DNA of 64,000 bases from Prorocentrum cordatum (lineage: Eukaryota > Sar > Dinophyceae > Prorocentrales > Prorocentraceae): positions 69,158-133,157 of the forward strand of contig CAUYUJ010003958.1 of NCBI GenBank assembly GCA_963575745.1, given 5' to 3'. The translations under genes and the position numbers were made by a program. How positions within the stretch are numbered: the first letter of the stretch is position 1; each line of letters starts with the position of its first letter. Below, in pieces: positions 1-11,218 of this stretch. The notes below the pieces were generated by a model. The model worked only from the letters and a program-made list of their open reading frames with translations, was not told the DNA's origin and ran no database searches.

Positions 1-257
1 AACGAAGTCCGACGGAGCAACATGAACGAAAGAGTTGGAGGGAATACCTGTGAGAATGGCACGAGTCAGGACGAGATCAAGGGGCAGGGATGAAAGGAGA
101 AGCGCAGGAGAAGGAGAAGGAGGAGGATCAGCAGGAGAATGAGGAGCAGGAGGAGGAGGAATAGGAGGGGTGGAAGGAACGGGAGGGCGAAGCGAAGGCT
201 GGTCAGTGCAGTCGGCGAGCGATCGTGCTCACCGGCTCATCGAGCCCCTAGCTCAAG
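1..257. other. Purine-rich stretch without a supported gene
   Basis: The stretch is rich in GGAGGA and AGAAGG runs, especially around 85-175. The open frames across it are short and low in complexity. I see no RNA gene or promoter here. Confidence 0.4.
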
Positions 258-350
258 ATGTCTTTTCACTGGTTCACTGGGGTTCGCGCCGTAGCCGCGG
301 AAGGGGAGGAGATGGAGAAGCCTGGTTGGGAGCTCGCGAACATGGCGAAC
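258..350 (-). CDS. Possible terminal exon of the minus-strand gene
   Basis: Read on the minus strand, an AG acceptor near 350 precedes a frame that begins NVFAMFASSQPGF and ends RTPVNQ followed by TGA. Codons mostly end in G or C, like the exons upstream. It would be the last exon of the multi-exon gene to its right, but no phase check with the next exon was possible. The plus strand is also open here, so this could be chance. Confidence 0.28.
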
Positions 351-614
351 ACGTTCGCTGAGGCTAGCTGCTTTCGCGACATGGCGCAAGGTAGGGGAGG
401 GTCCCGCAGACGAGAAGTGAAGGAGGGAGGAGTGAGTTAGCGAGGGCAGGACGGCGCAGTCGGGCGCGAGGGACGAGAGCGAGGATAAACGAGAACAACA
501 TTCTTTTAGTAGGACGGAGGAGATGGGGGAGGGAAGGAGAAGGCAACCGGCATAGGATCAACGCGCGCAAAAATCGATGGCCGCAACAAAGTGCGAGGAG
601 GCATTGCCAACATC

Positions 615-750
615 CCTGCCCGTCCCAGGCCACCGAATGATGGAGTGCAGCTTTTTCTCGTCAGTCTTGATGTTTCCAATGACTTTGACCATCAGGTTGG
701 AAGACTTGCCCTCTTCGGCGGCGGTCATGGCCGTGATGTGGTGGTCTCAC
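615..750 (-). CDS. Exon of an unrecognised minus-strand gene
   Basis: The minus strand encodes HHITAMTAAEEGKSS followed by NLMVKVIGNIKTDEKKL and a short tail. The Lys/Glu-rich helical character and G/C-ending codons resemble the neighbouring exons. Edges are approximate: a GAG acceptor lies near 750 and the donor lies somewhere around 615-625. The function is not recognised. Confidence 0.45.
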
Positions 751-1457
751 CCCCAAGCACCAAACGCTCGCCCATTAGCCCTTAGCCCTGCTGCGCCAGC
801 TGCGCGCGCTCTCTGGGCATTTGCAGATTTCGACGCATGTGCTAACGTGCCAAGCGCACGCGCCGATGCACTCGCTTAAATGTGCATTCCTACCCTTTCT
901 TCCTTTCTCAGTATCCTGCCCCCCCCCCCGCCGAGGATAGCTTTGTTCAGGGCGGCCACGACCTCCCCCCGTTCACTTACATTTGCACAAGCCTATGCTG
1001 CATGCGCAGTTGTCGTCTGATCGCTCGCGCGCGCCGCCGCAGATCCTACCCGTGCACGCAATGCGAATGGCAAGCAACAACGAGCCCAGAGGTGGGCCAG
1101 ATCTGCGGCGGCGCGCGCGCGCGATCACCCGATCTCTGACAGCGAGACCCCCAACGGGCATCCCATTACAGAGACACCGCCCCCCACCCAATCACACAAC
1201 AAGGGAACAAGGGCTGGTCCCCCAACTGCATCGCCCCCCAACCCAGAAGCAAGGTAAGCACATTAAAACATTCAATGTTCACTACACCCAATACAGTTCG
1301 AGACAGCGACGCAGCACAAGGCAGCAGAGTGCCACTCTCTCCATGCTAGGCTGATCGACTCATCGACCTTCGTCCCGAACGCGACGACAACTCCGAATCG
1401 AACCGACGACCCACGCGCTACTGCAACTGCCCCACACTGCCCGCCCCCCCCCCCGAC
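751..1457. other. No supported gene; contains one foldback
   Basis: Apart from the inverted repeat at 1018-1125 and scattered C-runs, I see only short frames with no codon signal. It is probably an intron of the minus-strand gene. Confidence 0.4.
1018..1125. repeat. Foldback element with 26-28 bp arms
   Basis: The left arm at 1018-1045 (TGATCGCTCGCGCGCGCC onward to CAGATC) is the reverse complement of 1100-1125 apart from a 2-base length difference. The arms enclose about 54 bases. Arms of this quality with no coding content suggest a MITE-like insertion. No clear target duplication was seen. Confidence 0.6.
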
Positions 1458-1631
1458 TTGCTTCCGGAATAGTTGCGTTGCGAATCCACAATCAGCATCT
1501 TCCTCTTCCGTCTTGGTAACGTGCTCTCGCCACTGAAGCATGCTGAAGATAGCAGGCTTGTTCGGGTCCGTGCCCGCGCCTTGCTGAGTCCCAGTATTTG
1601 CACCGTCGGGTCCACTAATCATAGGCTCGAC
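1458..1631 (-). CDS. Exon (58 codons), unrecognised protein
   Basis: An acceptor GGGAG|GTC and a donor CAA|GTCGGG bound exactly 58 codons in phase 0 on the minus strand. The peptide begins VEPMISGPDGANTG and ends FATQLFRKQ. Its middle carries MLQWREHVTKTEEEDADC, probably a charged surface segment. I do not recognise a family. It follows the exon at 2185-2346, which also begins and ends in phase 0, so the two can be joined without a shift. Confidence 0.6.
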
Positions 1632-2184
1632 CTCCCAATCCCCTCCGCGCCACTTGGAAGGGGGAGGAGGAGCAACCGCAGGAAGAGGAAGGGAGTCAGT
1701 CATCCTGACTCTCGCTCCCCCTCGCTTCATCCACCGTCCTCCCTGGGACTCCTCTTCCGACTGCTTCTATGTCTCTCCCCCCATCCTCCTATCCTTCTCC
1801 TGCTCCCACTCAGTCCACTTACTTACTCTTCGTCCCCTTCCCTTCCCCCATCTTCCCCCTGCCCCGCTCACCCTTCCCCATCTCCTCTTGCTCAGACCTT
1901 CGCGATGTCAATCCTGGATCCTGACTAGCCCCCAGCCCCTCAGCGAGCCGCGGCCTGGGCCCCAACAACCCTCCATGTCTAATCATATAGTTCCAGACCC
2001 CCTGCTCGCCGCGTGCTTTCCACGCCGACATGCAGCCCCTCCCGCTCTTGGGGGGGGCGTTCGCATCATGCTCAACTCCTGAAGCCCAGCCCCTGCTGCC
2101 ATGCTGCCGATGCCCCCCCCCCGCGCGCAGTCCCCTGCTGGCCTTTGTGGGCACAGGGTACTTGTCTCCCAGTCTACCGCTCAC

Positions 2185-2346
2185 CGCCAGCCAGGGGTCG
2201 GCCGCAAAAACGCTGCTCTGGCGCCCGCTGGAGTTGGTGTCCACCCACTGGTTGATGGCAGCGCCGATGCTCTTCGCGCGCTCGCCCGCGAAGAGGCTGT
2301 TGGTCGGGTCGAACGTGACCCCCGTGATGCCGAAGTCCTCGCATAC
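2185..2346 (-). CDS. Exon (54 codons), unrecognised protein
   Basis: The minus strand reads 54 codons from acceptor GGGAG|GTA to donor GCG|GTGAGC, phase 0 at both ends. The peptide includes VCEDFGITGVTFDPTNS and ends SVFAADPWLA. Codon third positions are nearly all G or C. The GTGAGC donor is canonical. No catalytic motif is apparent. Confidence 0.65.
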
Positions 2347-2494
2347 CTCCCCTCGCTCGCATAACCCCCCCTCGCCAAACTTGCCCTCATTTGCCTGACC
2401 AATGCCCCCCCCACCACCCACCCACACACCCACACACACACGCACACCACTCCCCCATCCCCCTTCGTCCCCAAATCCAGCCATCCTTCCTTCA

Positions 2495-2497
<3 letters not shown>

Positions 2498-2528
<31 letters not shown>

Positions 2529-3130
2529 CTATCTCTCTTTCTCGCTCTGTTTCGTGTTATTGTTTCTCTCGATCTCTCCCTCCCTCTCTCGCGATATCTC
2601 TCTCCCTCCCTCTCTCGTTCTCTACCTCTCTCGTTGTCAACCTCTCTATTATATGTAAATATACATGTATGTGAATATTGTTACATTTGTACATTTACAT
2701 ATTTGGTAAACGTTATGTCTATATGTATATATACATGTGTCCCTCTCTCCATACACACACACGTATGTAAGTGTTTGTGTTTGTAAGTATATATCGTTCC
2801 CGCTCTCTGTCGCACTCTCTCTCTCTCTCTCGTTCTCCTCTCCCGCGCACACTCCACCCATGCATGTATTAATAGACGTGTATGTGTGTGTTTGTGCAGT
2901 TGTATGGTTATCTCTATTTCTCTCTCCTCTCTCTCTCTCTCTCCTGTCACCGTGCCATCCGTATGCGTACGCGTGTGAATATGTGTAATGACACGCACGC
3001 AGTATCACATTATAGGTCTCAACTTCTGCATATACAACATGCATGCCCAGTGTATAACACATGGACAGCCACATTCAGATGTACATGTCTATCTATTGGT
3101 AGCACATATACATGTACATATGGATCGTTG
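2498..3130. repeat. CT microsatellite followed by AT-rich TATGTA tract
   Basis: CT repeats fill 2498-2640 and recur around 2815-2945. They are mixed with ATGTATA/ACATACA dinucleotide-like sequence to about 3130. Ser/Leu-repeat or Arg/Glu-repeat frames here follow from the repeat and are not genes. This is an intron-sized gap between exons at 2185 and 3643. Confidence 0.75.
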
Positions 3131-3642
3131 TGTATAGTAATGCGTGCTCATCCCCATCGTTGCACCTGCCAGTTTATGTGCGTAAACTTGCGCATGAATT
3201 TGTTCGCCGTTACGTACGTGTATATTGCGGGATGCTTCCATCAACGCACGTATGCACATCAGTGTTCTGTGGTCTGCTCCCAGAGCCGCTGGACGCGGGC
3301 GACCCCGAAGCGGATCGATGCATTCAGGGCGTGCCGATTATTGTGTTTTGTCAACGCGCACGCGGGACCGCACGCCACAGCATGACATGTCCCCTTCTTC
3401 CTGTCATATCCCACTCCACCATCTCATTCATCCACCCCGTCATCACCTATTTAACCCCCGCCCCCCGTCTTCAAACGAAGCCCTGCCTCACTATCCCTCC
3501 GCATTCGCCCGTCCTCTCGGTCCCTCTCCAGCCCATCCCCTATCTCCCCATGTCATCGCCCAGCGCCGCATCCTCTCAACCCGACTGCAGACCCGACTCG
3601 AATGACTGGCGCTCAAGGTTTCGCCCCCCCCCCCCCCCTCAC

Positions 3643-3810
3643 CTTATTCAACTGTTCGTGGCCGTGCGCCTGCTGAAACTTCGCCTCGATCTGGGCGAAC
3701 TCTGCGTCGAACGCGGCCGCCTGAGACGGGGGGCAAGACTGGTCCAGCTCGCGGAGGATGGCGAACATCTCGCGCATCGCGTCCCCGAACTGCAGGTTGT
3801 GGGGGTGCGC
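3643..3810 (-). CDS. Exon (56 codons), helical, unrecognised
   Basis: Acceptor GCGCAG|GCG and donor AATAAG|GTGAGG enclose exactly 56 minus-strand codons in phase 0. The peptide runs AHPHNLQFGDAMREMF to HGHEQLNK. Its core (FAILRELDQS, AAAFDAEFAQIEAKFQQ) is predicted by eye to be a helical hairpin. A run of C follows the donor. Function is not recognised. Confidence 0.68.
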
Positions 3811-4027
3811 CTGCGCCCCATGCCCCTGAGATGCTGCCACCCTCATCTTACGTTGCGGCCCTCTCACATTCGCCGTCGCACCATTGCTCCCCGCCCTTCA
3901 TCTCATACGTGCGTCGGCCACAGCGCGCCGCTCAGACTCTAACTGGAAGGCGCTGCGATTGCAGCCGCCTCCACGGCCGCCCACTCCGGGCATTTCGCTG
4001 CCGCTCCCTATCCCCCCCGCCGCAGGC

Positions 4028-4093
4028 CATCATGACGGTGAAGATCTTCGGCGGAGCGATTGTCTTCTCGGCCATCTTCCCAAGGCACTTCAC
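4028..4093 (-). CDS. Short exon of the same minus-strand gene
   Basis: After acceptor CCCAG the minus strand reads VKCLGKMAEKTIAPPKIFTV and then MMA before a possible GC donor near 4028. Codons are G/C-ending. The right-hand edge at 4093 is firmer than the left. No family is recognised. Confidence 0.5.
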
Positions 4094-4234
4094 CTGGGAT
4101 TGCAGCGGGCGGGGGGCAGGACAGCAGCAGAAGGACGAACACATTCCCCCAACAACGCCCTCCCCCTCTTCCCCGAGCCGTCCTCCGTCCTCCGCCCCCT
4201 CCCTCCTCCCGACCAGAATCATACGCCTTGCCAG

Positions 4235-4463
4235 ACCGTGCCCCCTGGCAGGACGCTGAGGCGTGGAAGAATGCCACGGTAGGTTTGCTTGGTATAGTTT
4301 TATGAATGTGGGTAAAGCCCCCCCCCTCCCCTCCCCTCCCTACCCGCGGACTCCCTCTTTCATTGTCCCTTCTCGCTCCTCCATTCTCCCTCCTCCCTCC
4401 CCCCTCGAGCGCCCATTCCATGCGCGCCCGCTCGGGGGATGTACGCTTCCCGCGTGGCAGATA
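4235..4463 (+). repeat. Dispersed repeat, partner at 29796-30010
   Basis: GCGTGGAAGAATG near 4261 and a block near 4414-4462 (CCATGCGCGCCCGCTCG, then GGCAG) recur with similar spacing at 29813 and 29958-30000. The roughly 150 bases between the two blocks are diverged but alike in length. A transposed element or shared intron segment would explain this. Confidence 0.5.
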
Positions 4464-4464
4464 C

Positions 4465-4476
4465 ATGATCATCATG

Positions 4477-4519
<43 letters not shown>

Positions 4520-4785
4520 CCATCATCGTCATCGTCATCGTCATCGTCATCATCGTCATCATCATCCTCAGCAGCAGCACTACCATCCGCATCATCAGAA
4601 TCGTCCTCCTCCTCATCACCCATCATCATTAGCATCATCACCGTTCGTCATCATCAACACCATCATCATCACCAACATCATCATCATCATCAGCATCAAC
4701 ATCGTCATTATCACCGTCAGCCTCATCAGCATCAGCATCATCATCATCATCATCACCATCATCAGCATCATCATCAAGCCCATTG
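4465..4785. repeat. CAT/ATC trinucleotide microsatellite
   Basis: (ATC)n with CAG and GTC interruptions covers the interval. The minus strand reads as poly-Asp (GAT), and an acidic coding exon cannot be excluded because the right edge joins a frame EVADAPPSGRLVAS near 4800-4865. The repeat alone explains the open frames. Confidence 0.85.
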
Positions 4786-4904
4786 TGCTCGCCCTGGCCA
4801 CTGGCCACCAGTCGTCCAGACGGCGGTGCGTCAGCGACCTCCGCGGGGAGCGGGGCGGGGAGGGATCGCGGTGAGGGGTCGTTGATGGGATGATGGGTCG
4901 CATG

Positions 4905-4934
4905 TGCGATGCGGGGGTTGGCCCCCGCATCGCA
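4905..4934. repeat. Perfect 13-bp stem-loop
   Basis: TGCGATGCGGGGG and CCCCCGCATCGCA flank a four-base TTGG loop. No T-run follows. Nothing shows that it acts as a terminator. Confidence 0.7.
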
Positions 4935-5214
4935 TGTATGGTTCGTCATTTCACTAATGACTCTTCGTCCCGTTCTGATTATACATTGGGTGGCCGTGCC
5001 ATCTCGCTGTTCTAGTAGAGATGAGAGGTGCACCCCAGTCGACGTGCAGTGACGTGTAGATTTCTGGTGTGCCCATGTTTTAGTTCAGGTGGAGTCAAAG
5101 GTGGGCTCCGCCGCGTTCAGAGCTGTAGACAGTCATGAGCCCCACTCCCGCGGTAGCATTCCCACCGCAAGGTGATCGGCGTGTTTTTTGCTCGTATTCC
5201 CCATCTTCAGCCTA

Positions 5215-5765
5215 TACATCATCGCACTCGTCATCAGGATGGTCAAAACATCAGTATCATCACCATCATCTTGATAATCACCACCATCATCATCATCATG
5301 GTGGCCATCCTCACTGCCACCATCCTCATCATTTCACTAGCATCGCATCAGCGTCACCATTACCACAATCGGCATCGTCGTCATCATCGTCATCGTCATC
5401 GCCAGGTTCACCGTGAGAAACAAAACACCAGCGTCAGCTTATTATTCTTTATCAGCACCACAACCACCATCATCATCACCACCATCCTCATCACCATCGC
5501 CAGCATCACCATCATCATCATAATCAGTAGCATCATCACCATCATCATCATACCATCACCATCACCATCGTAATCACCCCCATCATCATCAGCAGCAGCA
5601 GCAACATCATCATCAGCATCATCAGCATCAGCATCATCATCATCATCAGTATCAGCATCAGTATCATCACAATCATCATTATCATCATCGTCGTCTTCAT
5701 CATCATCATCATCGCCATCGCCATCAGCATCAGCATCATCAGCATCATCAGCATAATCATCAGTA
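5215..5765. repeat. Second CAT/ATC microsatellite block
   Basis: Interrupted (CAT)n/(CAG)n fills most of this interval, in the same orientation as the block at 4465-4785. No exon is supported inside it. Confidence 0.8.
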
Positions 5766-5934
5766 ACATCACGGCTCTCCCAAGCCTGGAGATACGAGGT
5801 TTCACAATTGACGGCCCGCCCCGTGCCCCTTGACCAGACGCCGCCCAGAACGCTCAGAATGCTCGGCTGGCACAGTGGCTGGTCTTGCCGCGGCCAGTTG
5901 GATTACCCTATTACCCTCCTCGTCTGCCCCTCAT

Positions 5935-6107
5935 CTCAGGGGGGGGGGCGCTGCTCTGAGGGGCGAGCAGGCGGGCAGACAGGCCGACAGGCAGGGTGCT
6001 CGATGCAGCGTCACCCCACGGCGCGTCGGCGCGATCGCAGCAATCCCTGAATCCCTGAACGATGCGAGCGACAGAGCCCAGGAAGGCCTCGCCCCGATGC
6101 GCATGAG
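5935..6107 (-). CDS. Exon, unrecognised protein
   Basis: The minus strand reads AFLGSVARIVQGFRDCCD, then RADAPWGDAASSTLPVGLS and a Pro-rich tail. The acceptor GCGAG lies near 6105; the 3' edge is uncertain because of a run of C near 5945. Codons are G/C-ending. It lies next to the larger exon at 6287-6732. Confidence 0.45.
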
Positions 6108-6286
6108 TGCGATATGTTAACGTGCAGGTGCAAGGAGAGGGGAACTCGTGGACGGGCGGGGGAGAAGAGCCAGTGATCAATCGGCGAAGGGACCCAGCAA
6201 TGTCTGCGATCGAACCCGAAGCACCGGTATGATTGCGAGGAAGGCCCCTGCCTCGATGGCCCCACCCACCCTCCAGCTTAACTTAC

Positions 6287-6732
6287 GCAAGTGTGATGTG
6301 GCCCAGATGCGCCTTGCTTGGGGACATGTAGACGCAAGCCTTGTTGGCGCCTTCCTGCTGGACAAGGAAACCCATCTGGCCCAGGGTGCTGCACAAATAA
6401 GAGACCACCTCAATCCGAAGGGCCAAGATGAGTTCGCGATTCACATTTGCTTTCGCTAGTTGTTCGAAGCACGATCCAGCTGCAATGATGCCAGGGGCGG
6501 TCGTGGCGGCCGCCATGGCCAGCGTGTCGAGGGCGGCGCACACTTTGTCGTGAGAGGGGGGGTACAGCTTCAAAGCAGCGGCAACGACGGCATCCTCGAA
6601 TATGCGCTGGCCATCCTCGTCAGTTTTGAAAGACCCCCCCAGCTCGGCGATCTTGGCCATGACGCTCTGCAGCACCTCGCTGCTGACCGATGCCACCTCG
6701 GGTCTGACCTCCCTTGCCCACCTTTCCCTGGC
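6287..6732 (-). CDS. Large exon (446 bp), unrecognised protein
   Basis: The acceptor TTCCAG|GCC and the consensus donor CTTGC|GTAAGT define the exon. It encodes about 148 residues, starting ARERWAREVRPEVAS and ending SKAHLGHITL. The segment MAKIAELGGSFKTDEDGQRI, an Ala-rich stretch near AMAAATTAPGIIAAGS and the tail LVQQEGANKACVYMS look like a folded globular domain. No known family is recognised. It is one of the best supported exons in the window because both splice sites are canonical and the frame is long. Confidence 0.75.
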
Positions 6733-6837
6733 CTGGAAGGGGGACGTTGTCCAGGGGTTGAAGATGGGCGCGCGGCGTGCATGCTGGGCGCACAGACGGC
6801 CCCTCTCCACTTTCTAATGGCGTTAGTTTGTTCCCCA

Positions 6838-7044
6838 CCTCCTGGTCATCATCCCTATCATTATTATTTTCCTATCTCCTCCTCATCATCATCACCAGCA
6901 TCATCATCATCAGCATCATCATCACCAGTCATCAGCAGCAGTATCATCATCATCATCAACACCATCATCATCATCATCATCATCCTCATCATCATCATCA
7001 TCATCATCATCACCACCACCATCATCATCATCATCATCCACACC

Positions 7045-7076
<32 letters not shown>

Positions 7077-7140
7077 CATCAGCATCATCTTCACTATCAT
7101 TATCATCCTCATCATCAGAAGCAGCATCATCATCGGAATC
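6838..7140. repeat. CAT/ATC microsatellite block
   Basis: Interrupted (ATC)n with the same plus-strand orientation as the blocks at 4.5 and 5.2-5.8 kb. Poly-His, poly-Ile and poly-Asp frames arise from it. Confidence 0.85.
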
Positions 7141-7690
7141 CTCCTCTCGGCTCCCATCCTTCACCTCCTTCCCCCTTCCATGTGCTCGACCCCTTTTCGC
7201 CGTCTCATCCCTCCCTCCCAGGGAGGGGGGGAGCCTCCTGGTCCACACTCCACTTCCCCCTATCATTCCTGCTTCCTCCACCCACCTACCCGCCCTGGGG
7301 TCCTGGGGGTTGCCAGCAGGAGCGGGGGGGGGGGCAGCCAGGGGGAGGCAATGGGCGTGGAAGCACATGGGAGTGGGTTCACGAATAAGTGTTGCGGCTA
7401 TGAAGCTTCGACCAACGTCCGAACCAGGGCAAGCTTTCCAGCCGAGGCCCTAGATGCGCAGGCATGCCGCGCCGTGTCTAGACTGGACATGGCGAGAAGA
7501 CAAACGGCCACGCAAGCGAGCATTCAGAACCCTGCAAGGTGATTGAGAAGGAGGTGGGGAAGGGGATGGAGGAGGGGACGCAGAGGGACAGCGACACGAG
7601 ACTGAGAAGGACATGGAGGAGGAGTGAGTTCGGGGCTGCAGTGAGCTGGCGAAATCGAGGGGAGCAAGCGCGAGAGAGGAACGGATACAA
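7141..7690. other. No supported gene
   Basis: The interval is C-rich then G-rich with short frames only. It lies in the large gap between exons at 6287-6732 and 8222-8455 and is probably intronic. Confidence 0.35.
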
Positions 7691-7724
7691 CGAGAGAGAG
7701 AGATAGAATAGGAGAGTGATAATG

Positions 7725-7782
<58 letters not shown>

Positions 7783-8175
7783 CCTGAAGGAGATAATGAG
7801 AGAGCTAACGAGAGACAACTATATCAATGCATCATATGCAGAAGGAGAGGGAGAACGATATATAGCGGGATATACATATATCTATAAGAGTGAGAGAGAG
7901 ACAGAGAGAGAAGAGAGGGAGAAGAGAACGAGCGAGCGAGCGAGAGAGAGAGAGAGAGAGGGATGCAGAGGGAGAGAGGAGAGAGGCAGAGGGCGAGTGA
8001 GAAAGTCAGGGCAAAGGTAGGCACTTTGATAGGTGAGAGGGGGAGAGCAGCAACAGTGGAAAGAGAGAGAGGGAGGGCACCAGACAGAGCGAGAAAGAGA
8101 GAGAGAAGGAACGGGAAAAGGAGAGAGGGAGAGAGCGAGGGAGGGAGGAGAGAGGATGGGCAAGGATATGAATCG
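7691..8175. repeat. GA-rich microsatellite with TA core
   Basis: A (TA)n run near 7724-7742 is followed by (GA)n and interrupted GAGAGC units to about 8175. The Glu/Arg-repeat frames are repeat artefacts. Confidence 0.8.
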
Positions 8176-8221
8176 TGATAGGTGAGGGGGGAGCAGCGAC
8201 ACAGCAGCGACGGGAAGAGCG

Positions 8222-8455
8222 AGGGCTGCATGTCCCCGCAGTTGCCCCCCCGCCCCTCCATCAGCGGCTGCGCGAAGGTCGGGACATCCTTCAGCAGCTG
8301 CTCGGAGATGCCGCTGACCTCCTGGATGAGCTCCCTGCAGAAGCCCTCGGTGATCTCCTCGGCGGGGGTGCCGGCATCCTCCTCGGGCTTGATCTTGAGC
8401 ACCTCGTACGCGTCTGGATCGCTGTCCCTGGCGAGGGCGGGCCGTCGGTCGTCTC
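8222..8455 (-). CDS. Exon, acidic unrecognised protein
   Basis: The minus strand reads DRRPALARDSDPDAYEVLKI, continues KPEEDAGTPAEEITEGF and ends near PTFAQPLMEG before a G-run. It is strongly G/C-ending. If the acceptor is ACGAG near 8449, the phase fits the preceding exon at 8755-8864, which ends with one spare base. The left edge is uncertain by about 30 bases. Confidence 0.6.
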
Positions 8456-8754
8456 GTCTGGCTGCGATCGGGAGGTAGGAGACAGGGGGGGACGGCAAGG
8501 AGAAGGAGAGGGAGGGGGTGAAGGAGGCGGAGGAGGATGATGCAGGACGGGGGCAAAGACGAGAATATGAGGACACGGAGCAGGACGCATAAAGCGGTCG
8601 GGCAGGGTTTGTGAAGAGAGATACCAGACAGTTGAAAGGGAAGCACGTAGGCAGGGAATGGGAGTGGGTCAGGGGTCGGGGAATGATGGAGGGAAGATGA
8701 TTGATGCAGGACGTGGAGAATATTACAGAAGGCTAGGCGGAGCAACGGCATCAC

Positions 8755-8864
8755 GGAGCCTCGGCTTGAGCTTCCTCGCGTTGTAGAGCCATTGTTTGAA
8801 CGTGATCTTGAGGCCGGCCCAGCCTTTGATCACCTTCTCGGTATTCTTGACCGTCAGTTTGATG
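8755..8864 (-). CDS. Exon (36 codons), basic, unrecognised
   Basis: Acceptor CCCAG|C and donor CTCC|GTGATG bound one base, 36 codons and one base. The peptide IKLTVKNTEKVIKGWAG continues LKITFKQWLYNARKLKPRL and is Lys-rich. The upstream exon at 9455-9859 ends with two spare bases, which restores the frame exactly, so the junction is supported by phase as well as codon use. Confidence 0.7.
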
Positions 8865-9454
8865 CTGGGCGACCTCCCCACCCCAACTACCCCAGGGGCT
8901 CTGCTCCCAGAAGCGCTGAGTTGGTCTCGCCAGCCATCTTTTTTGACTTAGATCCAGGATCCAAAGATCGCGTGGGGCGGTCGGCTTTGGAGCGGAGCTG
9001 ACAGGGGGCACTCACGAGAGCCGTCGGGAGCCACGGGGCTGGGAAAGTAGATTGCTGATCTGGGCGCTTCATGGGGTCCGTGGCACCATCCCCCATCCAC
9101 TCCACCTAAATTGGAGCTCTCCCAATCTTCATTCCCGATTGGCCCTGCCCTGAATGTCGACAACAGCTAACAGATCCCACCCTGTGCAACACAGAACATC
9201 GCACCACCCACTCGGTCACATAGGAACCCAGTGCTGCTAGTTTCCCAATCCTCCTTTTCCCCCTCATAGCGCGTCTGATCATCTCCTTCCCTCCTCCTCC
9301 CGAACCTTTCCCCCCCCCTTATTTGAGCCTTTTCCACCGCAGCTCCGACCCTGCGAACATGCTCTGCGCTCGCGCGCCCGCGCACCACAATGACCAAGTA
9401 CGTGCATTAAGCCAAGGTTCGCGCTCGCGCCCCTCTCTACCCCTCCCCAGCTAC

Positions 9455-9859
9455 CCTGATGCACACATGTAATAGGCAATATGCTTGAACGCTTCGATTG
9501 TCTCGTCGTGCTCGCTTTTGGCAATCTTTGTCAAGTACTCAACCGCAGCATCCACGTGAGAGAAAAAGTCCGACTGGCTTCCAACATGAGTGTCTTCGAT
9601 TAGGGCAAGTGGCAGCCGTGCTGCTTTCAAGACTGGGAGCCGGGTTTTCTTGGGTTTGGTTTTGCCGTGCCCATCTGTATCTTTACATGCTTTCAGTGCT
9701 TTCTTTTTGACTTTCGAAACCTTCGCAAGGTGGGCTTTGACTTTCTCCTCCATTTTCAGTTTCAATTTGGCCTGCTTCTTCTCTACCTTCTCCTGCGATT
9801 GCTCATCCTTCTCTGTAAACTCCTCCAATGCAGCATTGAGCTTCTCCTCGGTGGCGAAC
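9455..9859 (-). CDS. Exon with Lys/Glu-rich coiled-coil
   Basis: The minus strand reads FATEEKLNAALEEFTEKDEQ, then a Lys/Glu heptad-like region (KVEKKQAKLKLKMEEKVKAH, KVSKVKKKALKACK). A globular tail (VLKAARLPLALIEDTHVG to FKHIAYYMCAS) follows. The donor is TCAGG|GTAGCT. The first half probably forms a coiled coil. The acceptor side near 9859-9862 is approximate. The plus strand here is mostly broken. No family is recognised. Confidence 0.72.
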
Positions 9860-10232
9860 TTGAGGAGTGGTAAGCCCCCTGGCGCACAGGGCAAACGAGC
9901 ACAGAGCATTACATGTCGCAATGAGGGCACTAACCAACGAAATTAGCCGATGGCAGGCATGCTCTTGTCCGATTAACACATGCCCCAGGCAGACGAGACC
10001 ACGCCCGCTCTGCTAACAGAGGGCGGATGCGGAATCAAGTCACAGTAGGCATCACACAGGACAAGACAGGAAGCACATACAGAGCTATTCATTACCATGG
10101 CGAGTTGCACACATGCTGCAGCCTCTCGAAACATTAACCCGATTCTAAAGTGCGATTTGTTCTCGAAAGCGGGGCTCCCAAGAAGGAGAACAGATGCGAG
10201 TGAGTGAGGTGGGGCCTGGAAGTAGTGGGCAC

Positions 10233-10312
10233 GTTCCCCAAGGCTTCGAAATCCTTGGGAACGCGAGGAGCGCGATCGGGACAACGATCTCCTTCCGCTT
10301 GTGCTTCAGGCA
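10233..10312 (-). CDS. Short exon (26 codons)
   Basis: Acceptor CCCGCAG|TGC and donor GGAAC|GTGCCC enclose CLKHKRKEIVVPIALLAF and PRISKPWGT. It starts in phase 0, as required by the preceding exon at 10748-10951. It leaves two spare bases that do not fit the next exon perfectly, so a small exon may be missing between them. Confidence 0.5.
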
Positions 10313-10747
10313 CTGCGGGCAGCAACGGCAAGACAGCATTTACCCAGCAAGGTAACAAGGTCGAACACAATCGTGTAGCCATGGTGCAGTTCATAGAGCA
10401 GTTATGCTTGCTAGCCAACTACAGTCGGCCACGCACGCATAATATGACGGCTTCCGAACAGCATGAACAGCCTTCAACATCTTCTGCCCCTCTCTCTTCG
10501 TTGCTCTCCACCCCCCGCCCTCTACTTGGCCGCTGGCGCGGCGATCCTACCCAGGTTCTGCGGCCCTGCCCCCATTCCCCCTCGAAGTCCAATAGGTCTC
10601 TTGCCCCCATTGCCACTCATGCTGTCCTCCCTTTTTAATTCCTCAGAGCCCTGTGCCCATGTCTCTCCTTCCCCCTGCGCGTCCCTCCCCCTATGCCCCG
10701 CTGCAATGTCACCCCCCATTCTTGGCTCGCGGGCGGGACAGGTGCGC

Positions 10748-10951
10748 CTTCAGTGAGTTCGATAGTATCTTGAACACCCTCTCGTGAACCGAGGAGTCCA
10801 TCCTCGGAAAATCGATCTCGACTTGGCTCCTGGCGACCAACTCGTCCCAGATGGACACGCCGTTGTCTAGGATCACCTGGACCGACTCACGCCTGAACGT
10901 GTGGGTCGTCTCGTACGAGTTGGGCGTCTTGAACCACCCGGGCTTCATGAT
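10748..10951 (-). CDS. Exon (68 codons), unrecognised
   Basis: The exon holds exactly 68 codons, IMKPGWFKTPNSYETTHTF to ERVFKILSNSLK, between acceptor GGGAG|ATC and a probable GC donor (CTGAAG|GCGCACC). It is in phase with 11219-11460, whose last codon is complete. The protein region is mixed alpha/beta by eye with no metal-binding motif. The GC donor fits dinoflagellate splicing. Confidence 0.7.
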
Positions 10952-11218
10952 CTCCCGCGCCCCAGTCAAAAGGGCACAGGCGGATAAAGCAACGACATTC
11001 AGCATCAAGCTCGCAAGCATTGCGCAACGCTGCAAGGGAGTGCACCCGCTGCGATAAGCATGTCGGCGGCCATCATGGTCCGCCCATCAAGCCCGCGCAG
11101 TTTTCGGGCCCCATGCATTGCGACACGCACGTGGCAAAGTACACATTCAACAGTTAAGTAGGAAGAACAACACGCACACCAAGTGCTTACGACAAGGCAC
11201 CCGCCCACCCCAGCCCAC

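Noticed and set aside
4905-4934. Stem-loop as a bacterial-type terminator
   Set aside because: No T-run follows and the context is eukaryotic intron-like sequence.
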